A stretch of 64,000 bases of DNA from W11650 sp041844915 (GCA_041844915.1 JBGZBY010000048.1:1-64000); one strand, 5' to 3'. Positions 16,326-25,494 are shown, counted from the first letter of the stretch. Notes: generated by a model from the letters alone, not told the origin. Translations and numbers: made by a program.

Positions 16326-17891
16326 ATGAAAACCTTATATTTGGAATGCTTTTCCGGAATGAGCGGAAATATGTTTTTGGCAGCGCTGCTGGAATTGGGG
16401 GTAGAATTTGACTATTTGAAACAGGAATTAAGCAAGCTGCATTTAGATGATGAATTTGAGCTGGTGTTGTCGAAAATGGATAAAAATGGCATCGCTGCTT
16501 CTTATATTGACGTAGTGTTGAAGAAAGAGTGCGGTCATAGCCATGAGCATGAGCATGCCCATGGAGAATGTGCTCACAGCTATAAGCATGAGCATGCCCA
16601 TGCCCATGGAGAATGCGGTCATAGCCATAGTCATGAGCATGTCCATGGAGAATGTGCTCACAGCCATGAGCATGAGCACGCCCATGGAGAATGCAGTCAT
16701 AGCCATAGTCATGAGCATACCCACGGAGAATGCGGTCATAGCCATGAGCATACCCATGGAGAATACAGCCACAGTCATAGTCATAGTCATGAGCATGCCC
16801 ATGCCCATGGGGAATGTGCTCACAGCCATAGCCATGAGCATGAGCATTCGCAGGGAGAAGGGGTGCACAGTCATTCTCATGTTCATCGCAATCTCTATGA
16901 TATTTACGGGATTATTGAAAATAGTGATTTATCGCTGCGGGTACAGGAATTGGCAAAAAGTGTTTTCGGCTTCGTCGCCAGAGCGGAGGGACGAGTTCAT
17001 GGCAAGCCCTTGAACGAGGTGCATTTCCATGAAGTAGGCGCGATTGATTCTATTGTGGATATTGTTGGAGCGGCGATTTGCATTCAGTATTTGGGTATCG
17101 AGCGGGTAGTTTCCAGTCAGATTGCAACCGGAACAGGCTTTGTCCGCTGCGCGCATGGGCTTATGCCTTTGCCGGCACCGGCGACGCTGGAAATCTTAAA
17201 GGAAGCGGCAATTCCATTTTATGCGGCGCAGGTCAAGGGAGAGCTGCTGACTCCAACTGGAGCAGCCATTTTGGCGGCGTTTGTCAATGAATACGGTAAT
17301 ATGCCGAGAGCGAAATTATTGGGGATCGGCTATGGTGCGGGGAAAAGAGATCATGAGGTTCCCAATGTAGTTCGGGCTGCTTTATTTGAAGAAAAAGAGG
17401 AGAGCGCTAAGGCTTTAAAGCAGGAGGTGGCAGAGATCCGCTTTCAAATTGACGACATGACTGGCGAGGAGCTTGGCTTTTTTATGGAGCTGGTATTGGC
17501 AGAGGGAGCTAGAGATATTTATTATCAGCCAATCTTTATGAAAAAGAACAGGCCGGCCACGGCGATTACCATATTGCTGGATCAAGAGCAGCTTCCCTAT
17601 TTTGCAGATTTGATTTTTAAGCACACCTCGACTCTGGGCTTTCGCTACATGCTTTGCCCGCGTAAGGAAATGGATCGGCAAAACTTAGAAAGCAGCTTAA
17701 ACGGCGAGCCATATCGGGTCAAGATTGCTCAATGGAGGGATATTCAAAAGATTTCCTATGAATATGAGGATATCAAGCGGATTGCTTTGACGCAGGATAA
17801 AACCTTGCAGGAGGTTTTAAACGAAATTTCTTTTTCGGTATTTGAATCTATACGCAGGCAGGAAGAAGATCCGACAAATCATATAGAATAG
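16326..17891 (+). CDS. larC: Nickel insertion protein LarC with a long His-rich domain
   Basis: LarC inserts nickel into the pincer cofactor in a CTP-dependent reaction. Here it is one uninterrupted 521-residue frame, unlike Lactiplantibacillus plantarum where larC1 and larC2 are joined by a programmed frameshift. The N-terminus LYLECFSGMSGNMFLAALLE and the later HFHEVGAIDSIVDIVGAA and GLMPLPAPATLEIL motifs are typical. Residues about 68-187 are an inserted array of His/Glu/Ser/Ala units (HSHEHEHAHGEC types) that likely binds or stores nickel. The ATG follows AGAGGAGAAGAAT. larE starts 9 bp downstream, so the two are co-transcribed. Confidence 0.94.
   Translation: MKTLYLECFSGMSGNMFLAALLELGVEFDYLKQELSKLHLDDEFELVLSKMDKNGIAASYIDVVLKKECGHSHEHEHAHGECAHSYKHEHAHAHGECGHSHSHEHVHGECAHSHEHEHAHGECSHSHSHEHTHGECGHSHEHTHGEYSHSHSHSHEHAHAHGECAHSHSHEHEHSQGEGVHSHSHVHRNLYDIYGIIENSDLSLRVQELAKSVFGFVARAEGRVHGKPLNEVHFHEVGAIDSIVDIVGAAICIQYLGIERVVSSQIATGTGFVRCAHGLMPLPAPATLEILKEAAIPFYAAQVKGELLTPTGAAILAAFVNEYGNMPRAKLLGIGYGAGKRDHEVPNVVRAALFEEKEESAKALKQEVAEIRFQIDDMTGEELGFFMELVLAEGARDIYYQPIFMKKNRPATAITILLDQEQLPYFADLIFKHTSTLGFRYMLCPRKEMDRQNLESSLNGEPYRVKIAQWRDIQKISYEYEDIKRIALTQDKTLQEVLNEISFSVFESIRRQEEDPTNHIE
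16527..16886 (+). repeat. In-frame His-rich tandem repeat inside larC
   Basis: Degenerate units built on CAT/CAC-AGC-CAT-GAG-CAT and GCCCATGGAGAATG(C/T) recur about ten times. They encode alternating HSHEH, HAHGEC and HTHGE blocks with periodic Cys residues. Unit lengths vary in steps of one or two codons, as expected for slippage or unequal recombination that keeps frame. Likely a nickel-binding segment. Confidence 0.9.
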
Positions 17892-17900
17892 AGGCAGGAA

Positions 17901-18746
17901 TTGAAGACGATTACAGAAAAAAAACAAAATCTGAACAAGACCTTAACGGCATACTTAAAAGAAGGCTTGATTCTCACTCTATCCGGAGGTGTTGACAGTG
18001 CTCTGCTGCTGGCGGTGACGGCGAAGCTTCCGGAGAAAATGAGGGAACGCTTTCTGGCAGTAACCTTTGAAACGATATTGTATCCGGCGGAGGAAATAGA
18101 AACTGCCCGAGGGCTTTGCGAAGCCTATGGTATTCGGCAGCTTTTAGTTAAGCCGGAGATTCAGATTCCGGAGATGATCCGGAATAATCCAAAGGATCGC
18201 TGCTATTTATGCAAGAAAAATTTATTTCAGCAAGTGCTTGCCTTGGCGGAAGCAGAGGGCTGCGTACACATTATTGACGGAACCAACGCCGATGATTTGA
18301 GGGTGTATCGGCCTGGGAAAAAGGCTTTGGAGGAATTGGGTGTAAAAAGTCCGTTGGCGGACTGCGGCTTTTCCAAAGCTGAAATTAGAGCTTATGCTGG
18401 AGAGTTGGGACTTTTTTTGGCGGATAAGCCGTCCGGCTCTTGCTATGCTACGCGCTTTCCCTATGGCGAGCTTTTGGATGAAGGAATTATTCGTCGGCTT
18501 GCCGAGCTGGAGGAATATTTTCGTTCCTTTGGGCTGAGTCAGATTCGAGTAAGATTTCATCGACCGATTTTGCGCGTGGAGCTTATACCGGAGGAATTTT
18601 CGGCGTTTTTGGCAAGGCGGCAGGAGGCGATGAGAAAGGCGGAAGAATTGGGCTTTGCTTATCTGACTTTGGATGTAGCGGGCTTTCGGTCGGGGAGCAT
18701 GGATATTGAAATTTTAAGGGAGGATCAAAGCAGGCTTGGAGAATAG
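17901..18746 (+). CDS. larE: ATP-dependent sacrificial sulfur transferase LarE
   Basis: LarE adenylates pyridinium biscarboxylate and donates sulfur to make the bisthiocarboxylate that LarC metallates. The 281-residue protein is of the PP-loop ATPase family: LTLSGGVDSALLLAVTA near residue 29. The motif DRCYLCKKNLF and the segment KPSGSCYATRFPYGE hold cysteines; the latter is at the position of the sacrificial Cys of L. plantarum LarE, so a one-time sulfur donor mechanism is possible, although LarE proteins with three Cys use an iron-sulfur cluster. The start is TTG 17901 after GAGGCAGGA. It completes a B-C-E set. Confidence 0.92.
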   Translation: MKTITEKKQNLNKTLTAYLKEGLILTLSGGVDSALLLAVTAKLPEKMRERFLAVTFETILYPAEEIETARGLCEAYGIRQLLVKPEIQIPEMIRNNPKDRCYLCKKNLFQQVLALAEAEGCVHIIDGTNADDLRVYRPGKKALEELGVKSPLADCGFSKAEIRAYAGELGLFLADKPSGSCYATRFPYGELLDEGIIRRLAELEEYFRSFGLSQIRVRFHRPILRVELIPEEFSAFLARRQEAMRKAEELGFAYLTLDVAGFRSGSMDIEILREDQSRLGE

Positions 18747-18972
18747 GCCTTTATTAAATCGTGCTTCGTAACCGGATTTTTAAGGGAAATTGCCCAGAAT
18801 TGCCTTGGTTGCGAGTAGGCTTCCTTATTGGAAATGGCAAGCGCTTGATTGCCGGAGAGATTCCTTTGTGGTAAAATTGGGATAAGAGAAAGGTTAAAAA
18901 TGGCGGGCAGTACAGCTTAAACAGCCGAACAGAGGAAGGCGTTAAAATATTTTGTCGGGAATGGAGGGTCGA

Positions 18973-19986
18973 ATGGCAGAAGAAAAAATTATGGCGGAAT
19001 CGGAATCATTGCCCATACTATTTGGGGAATATGATAATAATATAAAGAAAATCGAAAAAAATCTGGATGTGTTTATTACAAATCGAGATGGAATGGTCAA
19101 GATCATGGGAGAAGAAAAAAATGTAAAAATGGCGGGCAATGTTATTGATCAATTGCTGGATTTGACGAAGAAGCAAAAGGCCTTGGAGGAGCAGAACGTG
19201 GACTATGCAATTTCCATGGCGATGGAATCAAGCGGCGAAAATGTTTCCAGTCTGTATGATGATTTTATTTGCGTAACGACCCGAGGCAAATACATTCGTC
19301 CCAAAACCTTTGGGCAGAAGCAGTATCTGGATATGCTCAATAAATATATGATTGTTTTTGGAGTCGGGCCGGCGGGAACGGGCAAAACCTATATTGCCAT
19401 GGCTAAAGCGATTACTGCCTTTAAAAACAATGAAGTCAGTCGGATTATTCTGACTCGGCCGGCGATAGAAGCTGGAGAAAAGCTGGGCTTTTTGCCGGGG
19501 GATTTGCAGTCGAAGGTAGATCCGTACTTAAGACCGCTTTACGACGCGCTTTATGAAATCATGGGAGCGGAGAGTTTTTTGAAAAACATGGAGAAGGGCT
19601 TGATCGAAGTGGCTCCGCTGGCATATATGAGAGGAAGAACGCTGGATAACGCCTATATTGTGCTGGATGAGGCGCAAAATACAACACCGGCGCAGATGAA
19701 AATGTTTTTGACCAGAATTGGCTTTGGCTCTAGGGCGATTATTACCGGTGACGTAACGCAGAAGGATTTGCCCTTTGATAAGGAATCTGGCCTGGAGTCG
19801 GCAATGAAAATTCTAAAAAATATTGATGAGGTTGGAATTTGCAGACTGACCTCCAAGGACGTTGTTCGTCATCCTCTAGTGCAGAAGATTATCAACGCTT
19901 ATGAAAAAGAGGAGGCCAAGGCGGAGAAGTCGAGGAGCCAGCGTCCTAAGCAGAACGGCCGCAGGAGCGGAACTAGAAATAAGTGA
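18973..19986 (+). CDS. phoH: PhoH-family ATPase (YbeZ-like)
   Basis: Cytoplasmic PhoH-type P-loop ATPase of 337 residues, the YbeZ relative that usually sits next to ybeY and acts in RNA maturation or decay. An N-terminal KH-like region is followed by GVGPAGTGKTYIAMAKAI (Walker A), ILTRPAIEAGEKLGFLPG, the Walker B AYIVLDEAQNTTPAQMKMFL and SRAIITGDVTQKDLP. I place the start at ATG 18973, with GGAGGG just upstream; a TTG at 18952 and an ATG at 18961 are in frame but less well placed. It precedes the HD-domain protein and ybeY, the usual Firmicutes order phoH-pgpH-ybeY. Confidence 0.93.
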   Translation: MAEEKIMAESESLPILFGEYDNNIKKIEKNLDVFITNRDGMVKIMGEEKNVKMAGNVIDQLLDLTKKQKALEEQNVDYAISMAMESSGENVSSLYDDFICVTTRGKYIRPKTFGQKQYLDMLNKYMIVFGVGPAGTGKTYIAMAKAITAFKNNEVSRIILTRPAIEAGEKLGFLPGDLQSKVDPYLRPLYDALYEIMGAESFLKNMEKGLIEVAPLAYMRGRTLDNAYIVLDEAQNTTPAQMKMFLTRIGFGSRAIITGDVTQKDLPFDKESGLESAMKILKNIDEVGICRLTSKDVVRHPLVQKIINAYEKEEAKAEKSRSQRPKQNGRRSGTRNK

Positions 19987-20021
19987 CTCAAGGGTCGAGA
20001 GAAAAAAGAAAGGAGAGCCGA

Positions 20022-21515
20022 ATGAACACGATGCAGGATGAAAAATTTGACTTGCAGGGAAATGAAGCACAGGAAACGGCTATTGTTGCAGAAGAAGCGC
20101 CGAAAGCGGAGCAGGCGCCGGAAGCGGTGCCGGTCAAGTCGGCGGAAAAGGGAAAAAACAGGGAGCTTTTCAATACGATAGTGATCGGAGTGACTTTTTT
20201 ACTGATTTCCTTAAACGGAGCATTCACGATTTTACAGAATTCACAGAATTTTGTGAGCGTTGGCTTTAAGCTTATCTTTTTGTTTTTAATTTCGGGATTG
20301 ATGACGACATATTTTTACTTTTTCCAGAAGGATCGGATCACGGAGCTGAAAAATGTGCTCCTGCTGGCTTGTTTTTTGCTGGTTGGGATTGTTCCGTCCA
20401 TGTATATTGTCAGGCATTTGCCGTATCTGATGCCGCTTTTGCTGGTGATTATGCTGGTTGCCACAGTATTTACACAGGACATTGCTTTAATGTATGGCTT
20501 TGGCGCGGTGCTTTTGGTGGCGGCGACCGGTTCGCTTGGCGGCATTGAGCTGCTGATTTTTTTGGTAATGGTATTGCTAAGCCATCAGCTGCTGCCTTAT
20601 ATTCGCAAGCGGAAAAATGTAATTTATATTGCCTTGGCCAGTATGGCGGCCTTTGGGCTTTTGGTTTTGTTTGGACATTTAGCGGGGAATGGTACTTTTC
20701 AAGGCTTTGCATGGTTGAATCTGCTATATGGAATGTTGAATGGTTTGATTTCCGTTATTTTCCTAATGGGCAGCTTGCCGCTTTGGGAGTCGGCGTTTGA
20801 CGTTGTTACGCCGAATAAGCTGATGGAGCTGTCAAATACAAACAATGAGCTGCTTCAGCAGTTGATGCGGGAGGCGCCCGGCACCTATCATCACAGTCTG
20901 ATGGTCGCCAATTTGGCGGAAAAGGCAGCGATCGACCTGAAGCTTGACGCGCTTTTAGTTCGTACCGGAGCAATGTATCATGACATTGGAAAATTAAAAA
21001 ATCCAAGCTATTTTATTGAAAATCAGTCCGGCGAGAATCCGCATGATTTTTTAATGCCTAGGGAAAGTGCTGCCATTATTATCGGGCATGTGGAGGAGGG
21101 GCTTCGACTGGCTAAAAAGCATCGTTTGCCCAAGGCGGTGACAGCTTTTATTAAAGAGCATCACGGCGACCGCTTGGTCAGCTATTTTTATAATAAGGCA
21201 TTAAATCAGAGCGGAGGTGCGGAGGTGCCGCCGGAGGACTATCAATACTCGGGGCCAAAGCCGCAAAACAAAGAATCGGCAATTGTAATGATGGCGGATG
21301 TGGCAGAAGCAACGATCAAGAGCCTTCCAGAGTCAGAAAGAAATTTGGAAAGGATCCAGCAGGTAATTGATCAGGTGACGGCATATCTGGTTGTAGAAAA
21401 TCAATTGGTGGAATCGGGGCTGTCGTTTAAAGAATTTGACAGGGCAAAGGCGTCCTTTGTTTCGGTTTATCGCGGGCTTTATCACGAAAGAATCAGCTAT
21501 GGGAGAATATCATGA
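20022..21515 (+). CDS. pgpH: 7TM-HD phosphodiesterase (PgpH-like) without an extracellular sensor
   Basis: A 497-residue membrane protein: a short charged N-terminus, about seven or eight transmembrane helices (residues 45-270), and a C-terminal HD domain with YHHSLMVANLAEKAAI and GAMYHDIGKLKNP, the metal-binding His-Asp motif, and later IIIGHVEEGL and IKEHHGDRLVSY. Full PgpH is about 700 residues, with an extracytoplasmic 7TMR-HDED domain that this protein lacks almost completely. It likely hydrolyses c-di-AMP; its input sensing would have to differ. The ATG at 20022 has AAGGAGAG upstream. Its stop overlaps the ybeY start (ATGA). Confidence 0.9.
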   Translation: MNTMQDEKFDLQGNEAQETAIVAEEAPKAEQAPEAVPVKSAEKGKNRELFNTIVIGVTFLLISLNGAFTILQNSQNFVSVGFKLIFLFLISGLMTTYFYFFQKDRITELKNVLLLACFLLVGIVPSMYIVRHLPYLMPLLLVIMLVATVFTQDIALMYGFGAVLLVAATGSLGGIELLIFLVMVLLSHQLLPYIRKRKNVIYIALASMAAFGLLVLFGHLAGNGTFQGFAWLNLLYGMLNGLISVIFLMGSLPLWESAFDVVTPNKLMELSNTNNELLQQLMREAPGTYHHSLMVANLAEKAAIDLKLDALLVRTGAMYHDIGKLKNPSYFIENQSGENPHDFLMPRESAAIIIGHVEEGLRLAKKHRLPKAVTAFIKEHHGDRLVSYFYNKALNQSGGAEVPPEDYQYSGPKPQNKESAIVMMADVAEATIKSLPESERNLERIQQVIDQVTAYLVVENQLVESGLSFKEFDRAKASFVSVYRGLYHERISYGRIS

Positions 21516-22003
21516 TTGAATTTTACGACATGAATGGATTAATGGATGAAAGTATGGCGGAATTTGCAGCCTCTACTGCGGAGCAGGCAGTAAAGCTTTT
21601 GCGGCTGCCGGTGACGACGGATATTTGTTTAAATATCGTGACAGAGGAAGAAATTCGGGAATTAAATGCCGAACAGCGGGAGATCGATAAGGTAACCGAT
21701 GTTTTGTCCTTTCCCATGCTTTTTTTTGAAAGACCGATGGCGGCGGAGGCTTTTGCCGAAGCAGATATGGGATCGATTAATCCGGAGAGCGGCAATATTT
21801 TTCTGGGAGATATTATTTTATGCTTTGCCAGAGCAAAGGAACAAGCGCAGGAGTATGGGCACAGCTTAGAAAGAGAGGTGGCGTTTCTTATTGTCCACAG
21901 TCTTTTGCATTTGCTGGGCTATGACCATATGACGCAGGAGGAAGAAACGGAAATGTTTGCCAAACAGGAAGAAATTTTGCAGGAAATGAATATTAATCGC
22001 TAA
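21512..22003 (+). CDS. ybeY: rRNA maturation endoribonuclease YbeY
   Basis: YbeY is a zinc-dependent RNase used in 16S rRNA 3'-end maturation and ribosome quality control. The 163-residue protein has the conserved HSLLHLLGYDHMTQEEETEMF motif (the three zinc-binding His; last segment about residues 130-150) and the earlier DVLSFPM and GDIILCFARA segments. Its ATG overlaps the previous stop by 4 bp, indicating coupling. In many Firmicutes dgkA, cdd and era follow; here a YerB-like lipoprotein gene follows after 17 bp instead. Confidence 0.95.
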   Translation: MIEFYDMNGLMDESMAEFAASTAEQAVKLLRLPVTTDICLNIVTEEEIRELNAEQREIDKVTDVLSFPMLFFERPMAAEAFAEADMGSINPESGNIFLGDIILCFARAKEQAQEYGHSLEREVAFLIVHSLLHLLGYDHMTQEEETEMFAKQEEILQEMNINR

Positions 22004-22020
22004 AAACAGAGGGATGAAAG

Positions 22021-23178
22021 ATGAGATATCAAAGAATTTTTTCGTTGATTTTATGCATTATTTTGATATGCACTGTCGCAGGTTGCGGAAATAAGCAGAC
22101 ACAGCAGGCAGAGCCTACCTTTGAGGAAAAGCAGGCTGCGGCGGAGGAGAAGTTAAAGAAGGAAAGAGAGGAGCAGGAGAAAAAAAAGCAAGAAGAAGAA
22201 GCCAGAATAGCGGAGGAAGAAAAAAAGCGGCTGGAGGAGGAAAGACGTAAGCCGAAAAGCCCCTTGTCGGGCTTGCCGATGATGGAGGATTTGACCAATC
22301 GGCGCTCCGTTGGCATTATGATCAGTAATATTCAGTATGCGTTGCCGCAGTCTGGCATTGAATCGGCGGAGGTTATTTACGAAACACTGGCGGAGGGGGG
22401 GATTACCCGCTTCTATGCTCTGTTTCATGAATTTGATAATGAAAAAATCGGTCCGATTCGGAGCTGTCGCCATTATTTCTTAGATTTTGCCTTAGATCAT
22501 GATGCCATTTATATGCATGCTGGCCAATCGCCGCAGGGGCAACTGGCAATTCAAAATCTGAAGATCTCTGCCATCAACTCCATCAGCTATTTGAGCAATA
22601 TTGCCTTTTATTTGGATCCGAATCGAAAGCGGCCGCATAGCACTTACACCAGCTATGACAAGGTGATGACAGGCTGGGAAAAGCAGGGATATCGAAAGGA
22701 ACCAAATCCAGAAACGGGTACGAAGCTTCATTTTTCGCAGGAGGAGGTTTTGCTGGCTGAGGGCGAGCCGATCGGGCTGCTGAAGTTGCCGTATTCTTAT
22801 ATTGATACGCCATATTTTATATATGATGAGGAAAAAAAGGAGTATCTCCGTTATCAATTCGGCGAGCCGCATCTTGATATTGAAACCGGCAATCAGCTGC
22901 ATTTTACCAATATTATTCTACAGGTGGTGGATATCTGGAATATTAAGGGCGACGACTCCGGCAGAGTGGATATGAAGCTGATCGGAGAAGGAAAAGGCTA
23001 TTATTTTACCAGAGGGAAAAGGATTCCTATTACCTGGAAAAAGGAATCTCATGTGAAAACAACGCATTATTATGATGAAACCGGCAAGGAGATTCAATTG
23101 AATCCTGGTAAGACATGGATTTCGGTTTATCCGAGCAATCGCTTTGATCTGCTGGAAATGAAGGAAATGGCAGAATAG
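22021..23178 (+). CDS. DUF3048 (YerB-like) lipoprotein
   Basis: A 385-residue lipoprotein. The signal peptide ends in the lipobox TVAGC with Cys near residue 22, so it should be lipidated by Lgt and held on the outer face of the membrane. A Glu/Lys-rich coiled-coil-like spacer (residues 32-75) precedes the DUF3048 domain, seen in PLSGLPMMEDLTNRRSVGI, SGIESAEVIYETLAEGGITR and IGPIRSCRHYFLDFALDHDA-type segments; the C-terminal DUF3048_C part begins near HFTNIILQVVDI. Role unknown. The gene follows ybeY by 17 bp and precedes a MurJ-type flippase by 15 bp, which hints at a cell-envelope role. Confidence 0.88.
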   Translation: MRYQRIFSLILCIILICTVAGCGNKQTQQAEPTFEEKQAAAEEKLKKEREEQEKKKQEEEARIAEEEKKRLEEERRKPKSPLSGLPMMEDLTNRRSVGIMISNIQYALPQSGIESAEVIYETLAEGGITRFYALFHEFDNEKIGPIRSCRHYFLDFALDHDAIYMHAGQSPQGQLAIQNLKISAINSISYLSNIAFYLDPNRKRPHSTYTSYDKVMTGWEKQGYRKEPNPETGTKLHFSQEEVLLAEGEPIGLLKLPYSYIDTPYFIYDEEKKEYLRYQFGEPHLDIETGNQLHFTNIILQVVDIWNIKGDDSGRVDMKLIGEGKGYYFTRGKRIPITWKKESHVKTTHYYDETGKEIQLNPGKTWISVYPSNRFDLLEMKEMAE

Positions 23179-23193
23179 GAAGAAAGGGAAGGC

Positions 23194-24807
23194 ATGAACA
23201 AAAAAGCAGAACAAATTGCAAAGCAGGGCGCCGTTTTAGCCGCAGCCTCTTTTGCCGTCCGAATTATCGGCTTGCTTTATCGCGTTCCGATGACCAATAT
23301 TTTAGGGGATGAGGGTATGGGCTATTACAGCAAGGCCTTTAACCTCTATATGTATTTATTGATCATTTCCAGTTATGCAATGCCGGCGGCAATTTCAAAA
23401 ATTGTTTCGGGAAAGCTGGCTTTAAGGCAGAAAAAAGAAGCGCATTTGATTTTTAAGGCATCTATTTTGCTGAATGTTTTAATCAGTGCCTTTTTTACGG
23501 CAGCTCTTTACTTTTCAGCTGAGCCGTATTCTGCCTTTATTCAGGTGCCCGGAGCAGAAATGGCGATTAAGACTTTAGCGCCCTCCCTGCTGATATTTGC
23601 GATTATGTCATCCTTTCGCGGGTATTTTCAAGGCATGAGCACTATGGTGCCGACGGCGGTCAGTCAAATCATTGAGCAGATATTTAACGCCGGCTTTAGT
23701 ATTTTGCTTTCCTTTTTGCTGATGACCAAGGGAGCGGAATTTTCTGCTGCCGGTGGAACGGCGGGCACCGGAATCGGAGCCTTGGCCGGACTTTTATTTT
23801 TAATATTTATTTATCTGCTGTACAGAAGCAGGCTTCCGCAGACGGTTGTCAGTCAAAATCCCTTGCGGCTGGGAGAGATTCCCCAATTTTGGAAAATCAT
23901 CTTGATGACCAGTATTCCTATGGTTATTGGAACGGCGACCTTTAATATTTCGACGATCATTGACGATGCGATGTTTACCAGAGCACTGTTTTTTCACAAT
24001 TATTCCAGAGTGGAAATTGCCATGCTAAGCGGAATATTGGATGGGAAATATACCATCATCATTACAATGCCGATTGCAATTGCTTCTGCGCTTGCGACTG
24101 CAAGCATTCCCAGCGTTTCATCCTCGGTAGCGCTGGCAGATCGAAAGGCAGTGGCAGATAAGATCATTATGGCAATGAAGGGAACGCTGCTGATTGCCAT
24201 GCCGGCTAGCGTAGGTATTTTTGTGCTGGCGGGGCCGATTCTCAATATAATGTTTAAAATGGGTGAATTTGAAAAAATTACTACCGACATGCTGCGAATC
24301 GGAGCGATAACCATCCTATTTTTCAGCGTGTCAACACTGTCTATTGGCTTGCTGCAAGGCTTGGGGCATGTTGGAATTCCGGTTCGTTCGGCAATTAAGT
24401 CAATTTTGATTAAAACAGCTGTCAATTTTTTGGTATTCTATGCCTTTAATTTAAACCTATATGGCGCGGCCTATGCGAATATTGTCTTTTCTCTGGCATC
24501 AGCCTATTTTAATCTGTCGGCGGTGGTTAGGAAAACAAAAATCAAGCTCAATTATACTGAGCTTTTTGCCCTTCCGGCGGCAGCTTCGGTATTGATGGGA
24601 GGGTTGGCTTTTCTGACCTACCTGATTGCTGATATTTTCCTCCCCGTATCATACTGGGGAAATGCGGCGGCAACAATAATAACCATTGTGATCGCGGCGG
24701 CGGCATATTTTATTTTTATTCTTCGCTTCAAAGCGATTTCTATTGAAGAATTGAAGGAAATGCCCTTCGGCGCAAAATTAGCCGGACTGGCAAGAAGAAT
24801 AGGTTAG
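23194..24807 (+). CDS. MurJ/SpoVB-type polysaccharide flippase (YtgP-like)
   Basis: A 537-residue MOP-superfamily membrane protein with about fourteen hydrophobic segments. Typical opening: AAASFAVRIIGLLYRVPMTN, then GYYSKAFNLYMYLLIIS and SYAMPAAISKIVS; RGYFQGMSTMVPTAVSQIIE near residue 147 is highly typical of the SpoVB/YtgP group. Members move lipid-linked precursors across the membrane: YtgP (MurJ) acts on lipid II, SpoVB in spore cortex. Sequence alone does not choose between them. The ATG follows GAAAGGGAAGG. No terminator is evident after it; the comEA promoter element lies 55 bp downstream. Confidence 0.88.
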   Translation: MNKKAEQIAKQGAVLAAASFAVRIIGLLYRVPMTNILGDEGMGYYSKAFNLYMYLLIISSYAMPAAISKIVSGKLALRQKKEAHLIFKASILLNVLISAFFTAALYFSAEPYSAFIQVPGAEMAIKTLAPSLLIFAIMSSFRGYFQGMSTMVPTAVSQIIEQIFNAGFSILLSFLLMTKGAEFSAAGGTAGTGIGALAGLLFLIFIYLLYRSRLPQTVVSQNPLRLGEIPQFWKIILMTSIPMVIGTATFNISTIIDDAMFTRALFFHNYSRVEIAMLSGILDGKYTIIITMPIAIASALATASIPSVSSSVALADRKAVADKIIMAMKGTLLIAMPASVGIFVLAGPILNIMFKMGEFEKITTDMLRIGAITILFFSVSTLSIGLLQGLGHVGIPVRSAIKSILIKTAVNFLVFYAFNLNLYGAAYANIVFSLASAYFNLSAVVRKTKIKLNYTELFALPAAASVLMGGLAFLTYLIADIFLPVSYWGNAAATIITIVIAAAAYFIFILRFKAISIEELKEMPFGAKLAGLARRIG

Positions 24808-24861
24808 CCTGCGAAGGCTGGAGGACAAAGTGCCGATCAAAAGGCTTACATTTAAGAAATT

Positions 24862-24927
24862 TTCTAATCAAATTTTAATCTGATTCCACAAATTGCGGAC
24901 GACTTTTGATAAAAAAACAGTTATACT
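24862..24927 (+). promoter_or_regulatory. Activated-type comEA promoter with 11-bp direct repeats
   Basis: TTCTAAT (24862), TTTTAAT (24873) and TTCCACA (24884) are 11 bp apart. The block at 24883-24907 matches the block at 45002-45026 at 22 of 25 positions. A -10 TATACT lies at 24922-24927; the -35 region (ACGACT) is poor. Phased 11-bp repeats next to a weak -35 are typical of OmpR/PhoB-type activators. Confidence 0.7.
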
Positions 24928-24948
24928 GAATTAATCAGGAGGTGCTTT

Positions 24949-25461
24949 ATGCGGGATCGGATTTTTAAATATTTTTTTATGTCTTTGTTGCTGCTTCTTG
25001 GTGGCATTGTGTACTTTAGTATGCTCCAATCCAATCGCATCGTGATCAAAAGCGCGGCGGTCGATAAGGATATGCCGGGAAAGCAAAGCGGTCAAGAAAG
25101 CGAAGCTACCGACAGCGCGGCTTCCGATAAGCAGAAGAAAGCAGAAAATAAGCTTCAGCCGGAGCAGCAGCCAAGAGCTGTGGCTTCGCCGACGGAGCCG
25201 GCAAAGGAGCCGGTTTTGAAGAATTCCTCTGAAACAGCAGAGGAAAGTCCGGCGGGAATAAAGAAGATTAATATCAACACCGCTGGCAAGGGGGAGCTTA
25301 TGACCTTAAAGGGAATCGGAGAAAAAAAGGCGGAGCTGATTTTGAAATATCGGCAGGAAAAGGGAAGCTTTCAGACAATAGAGGAAATCATGAAGATAAA
25401 AGGCATTAAGAGAAAAGGCTTTGAGAAGATAAAGGACTATATTACGGTTTCGGAGGAATAG
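24949..25461 (+). CDS. comEA: ComEA-like DNA-binding competence protein
   Basis: A 170-residue membrane-anchored protein: N-terminal helix (FFMSLLLLLGGIVYFSML), a low-complexity Ser/Glu/Pro/Lys spacer, and C-terminal helix-hairpin-helix repeats (INTAGKGELMTLKGIGEKKA and the GSFQTIEEIMKIKGI half). ComEA binds incoming double-stranded DNA outside the membrane and hands it to ComEC, encoded 3.6 kb downstream. The ATG follows AGGAGG. Its promoter shares a distinctive element with the Tad-like cluster at 45 kb. A response regulator gene starts 33 bp downstream. Confidence 0.9.
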   Translation: MRDRIFKYFFMSLLLLLGGIVYFSMLQSNRIVIKSAAVDKDMPGKQSGQESEATDSAASDKQKKAENKLQPEQQPRAVASPTEPAKEPVLKNSSETAEESPAGIKKININTAGKGELMTLKGIGEKKAELILKYRQEKGSFQTIEEIMKIKGIKRKGFEKIKDYITVSEE

Positions 25462-25494
25462 GCAGAAGCGTTTGATTTCAAAGGAGGGTATGCG

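Noticed and set aside
16443..16886. A Met-rich frame opposite the larC repeats
   Set aside because: Product of reading the His repeat in reverse (MLMAM types); no independent evidence.
16527..16886. CRISPR-like array
   Set aside because: Spacing is irregular and in frame with larC; units are coding His-rich repeats with no unique spacers and no cas genes nearby.
17000..17200. Programmed frameshift in larC
   Set aside because: The frame is continuous from 16326 to 17891; no slippery site is needed.
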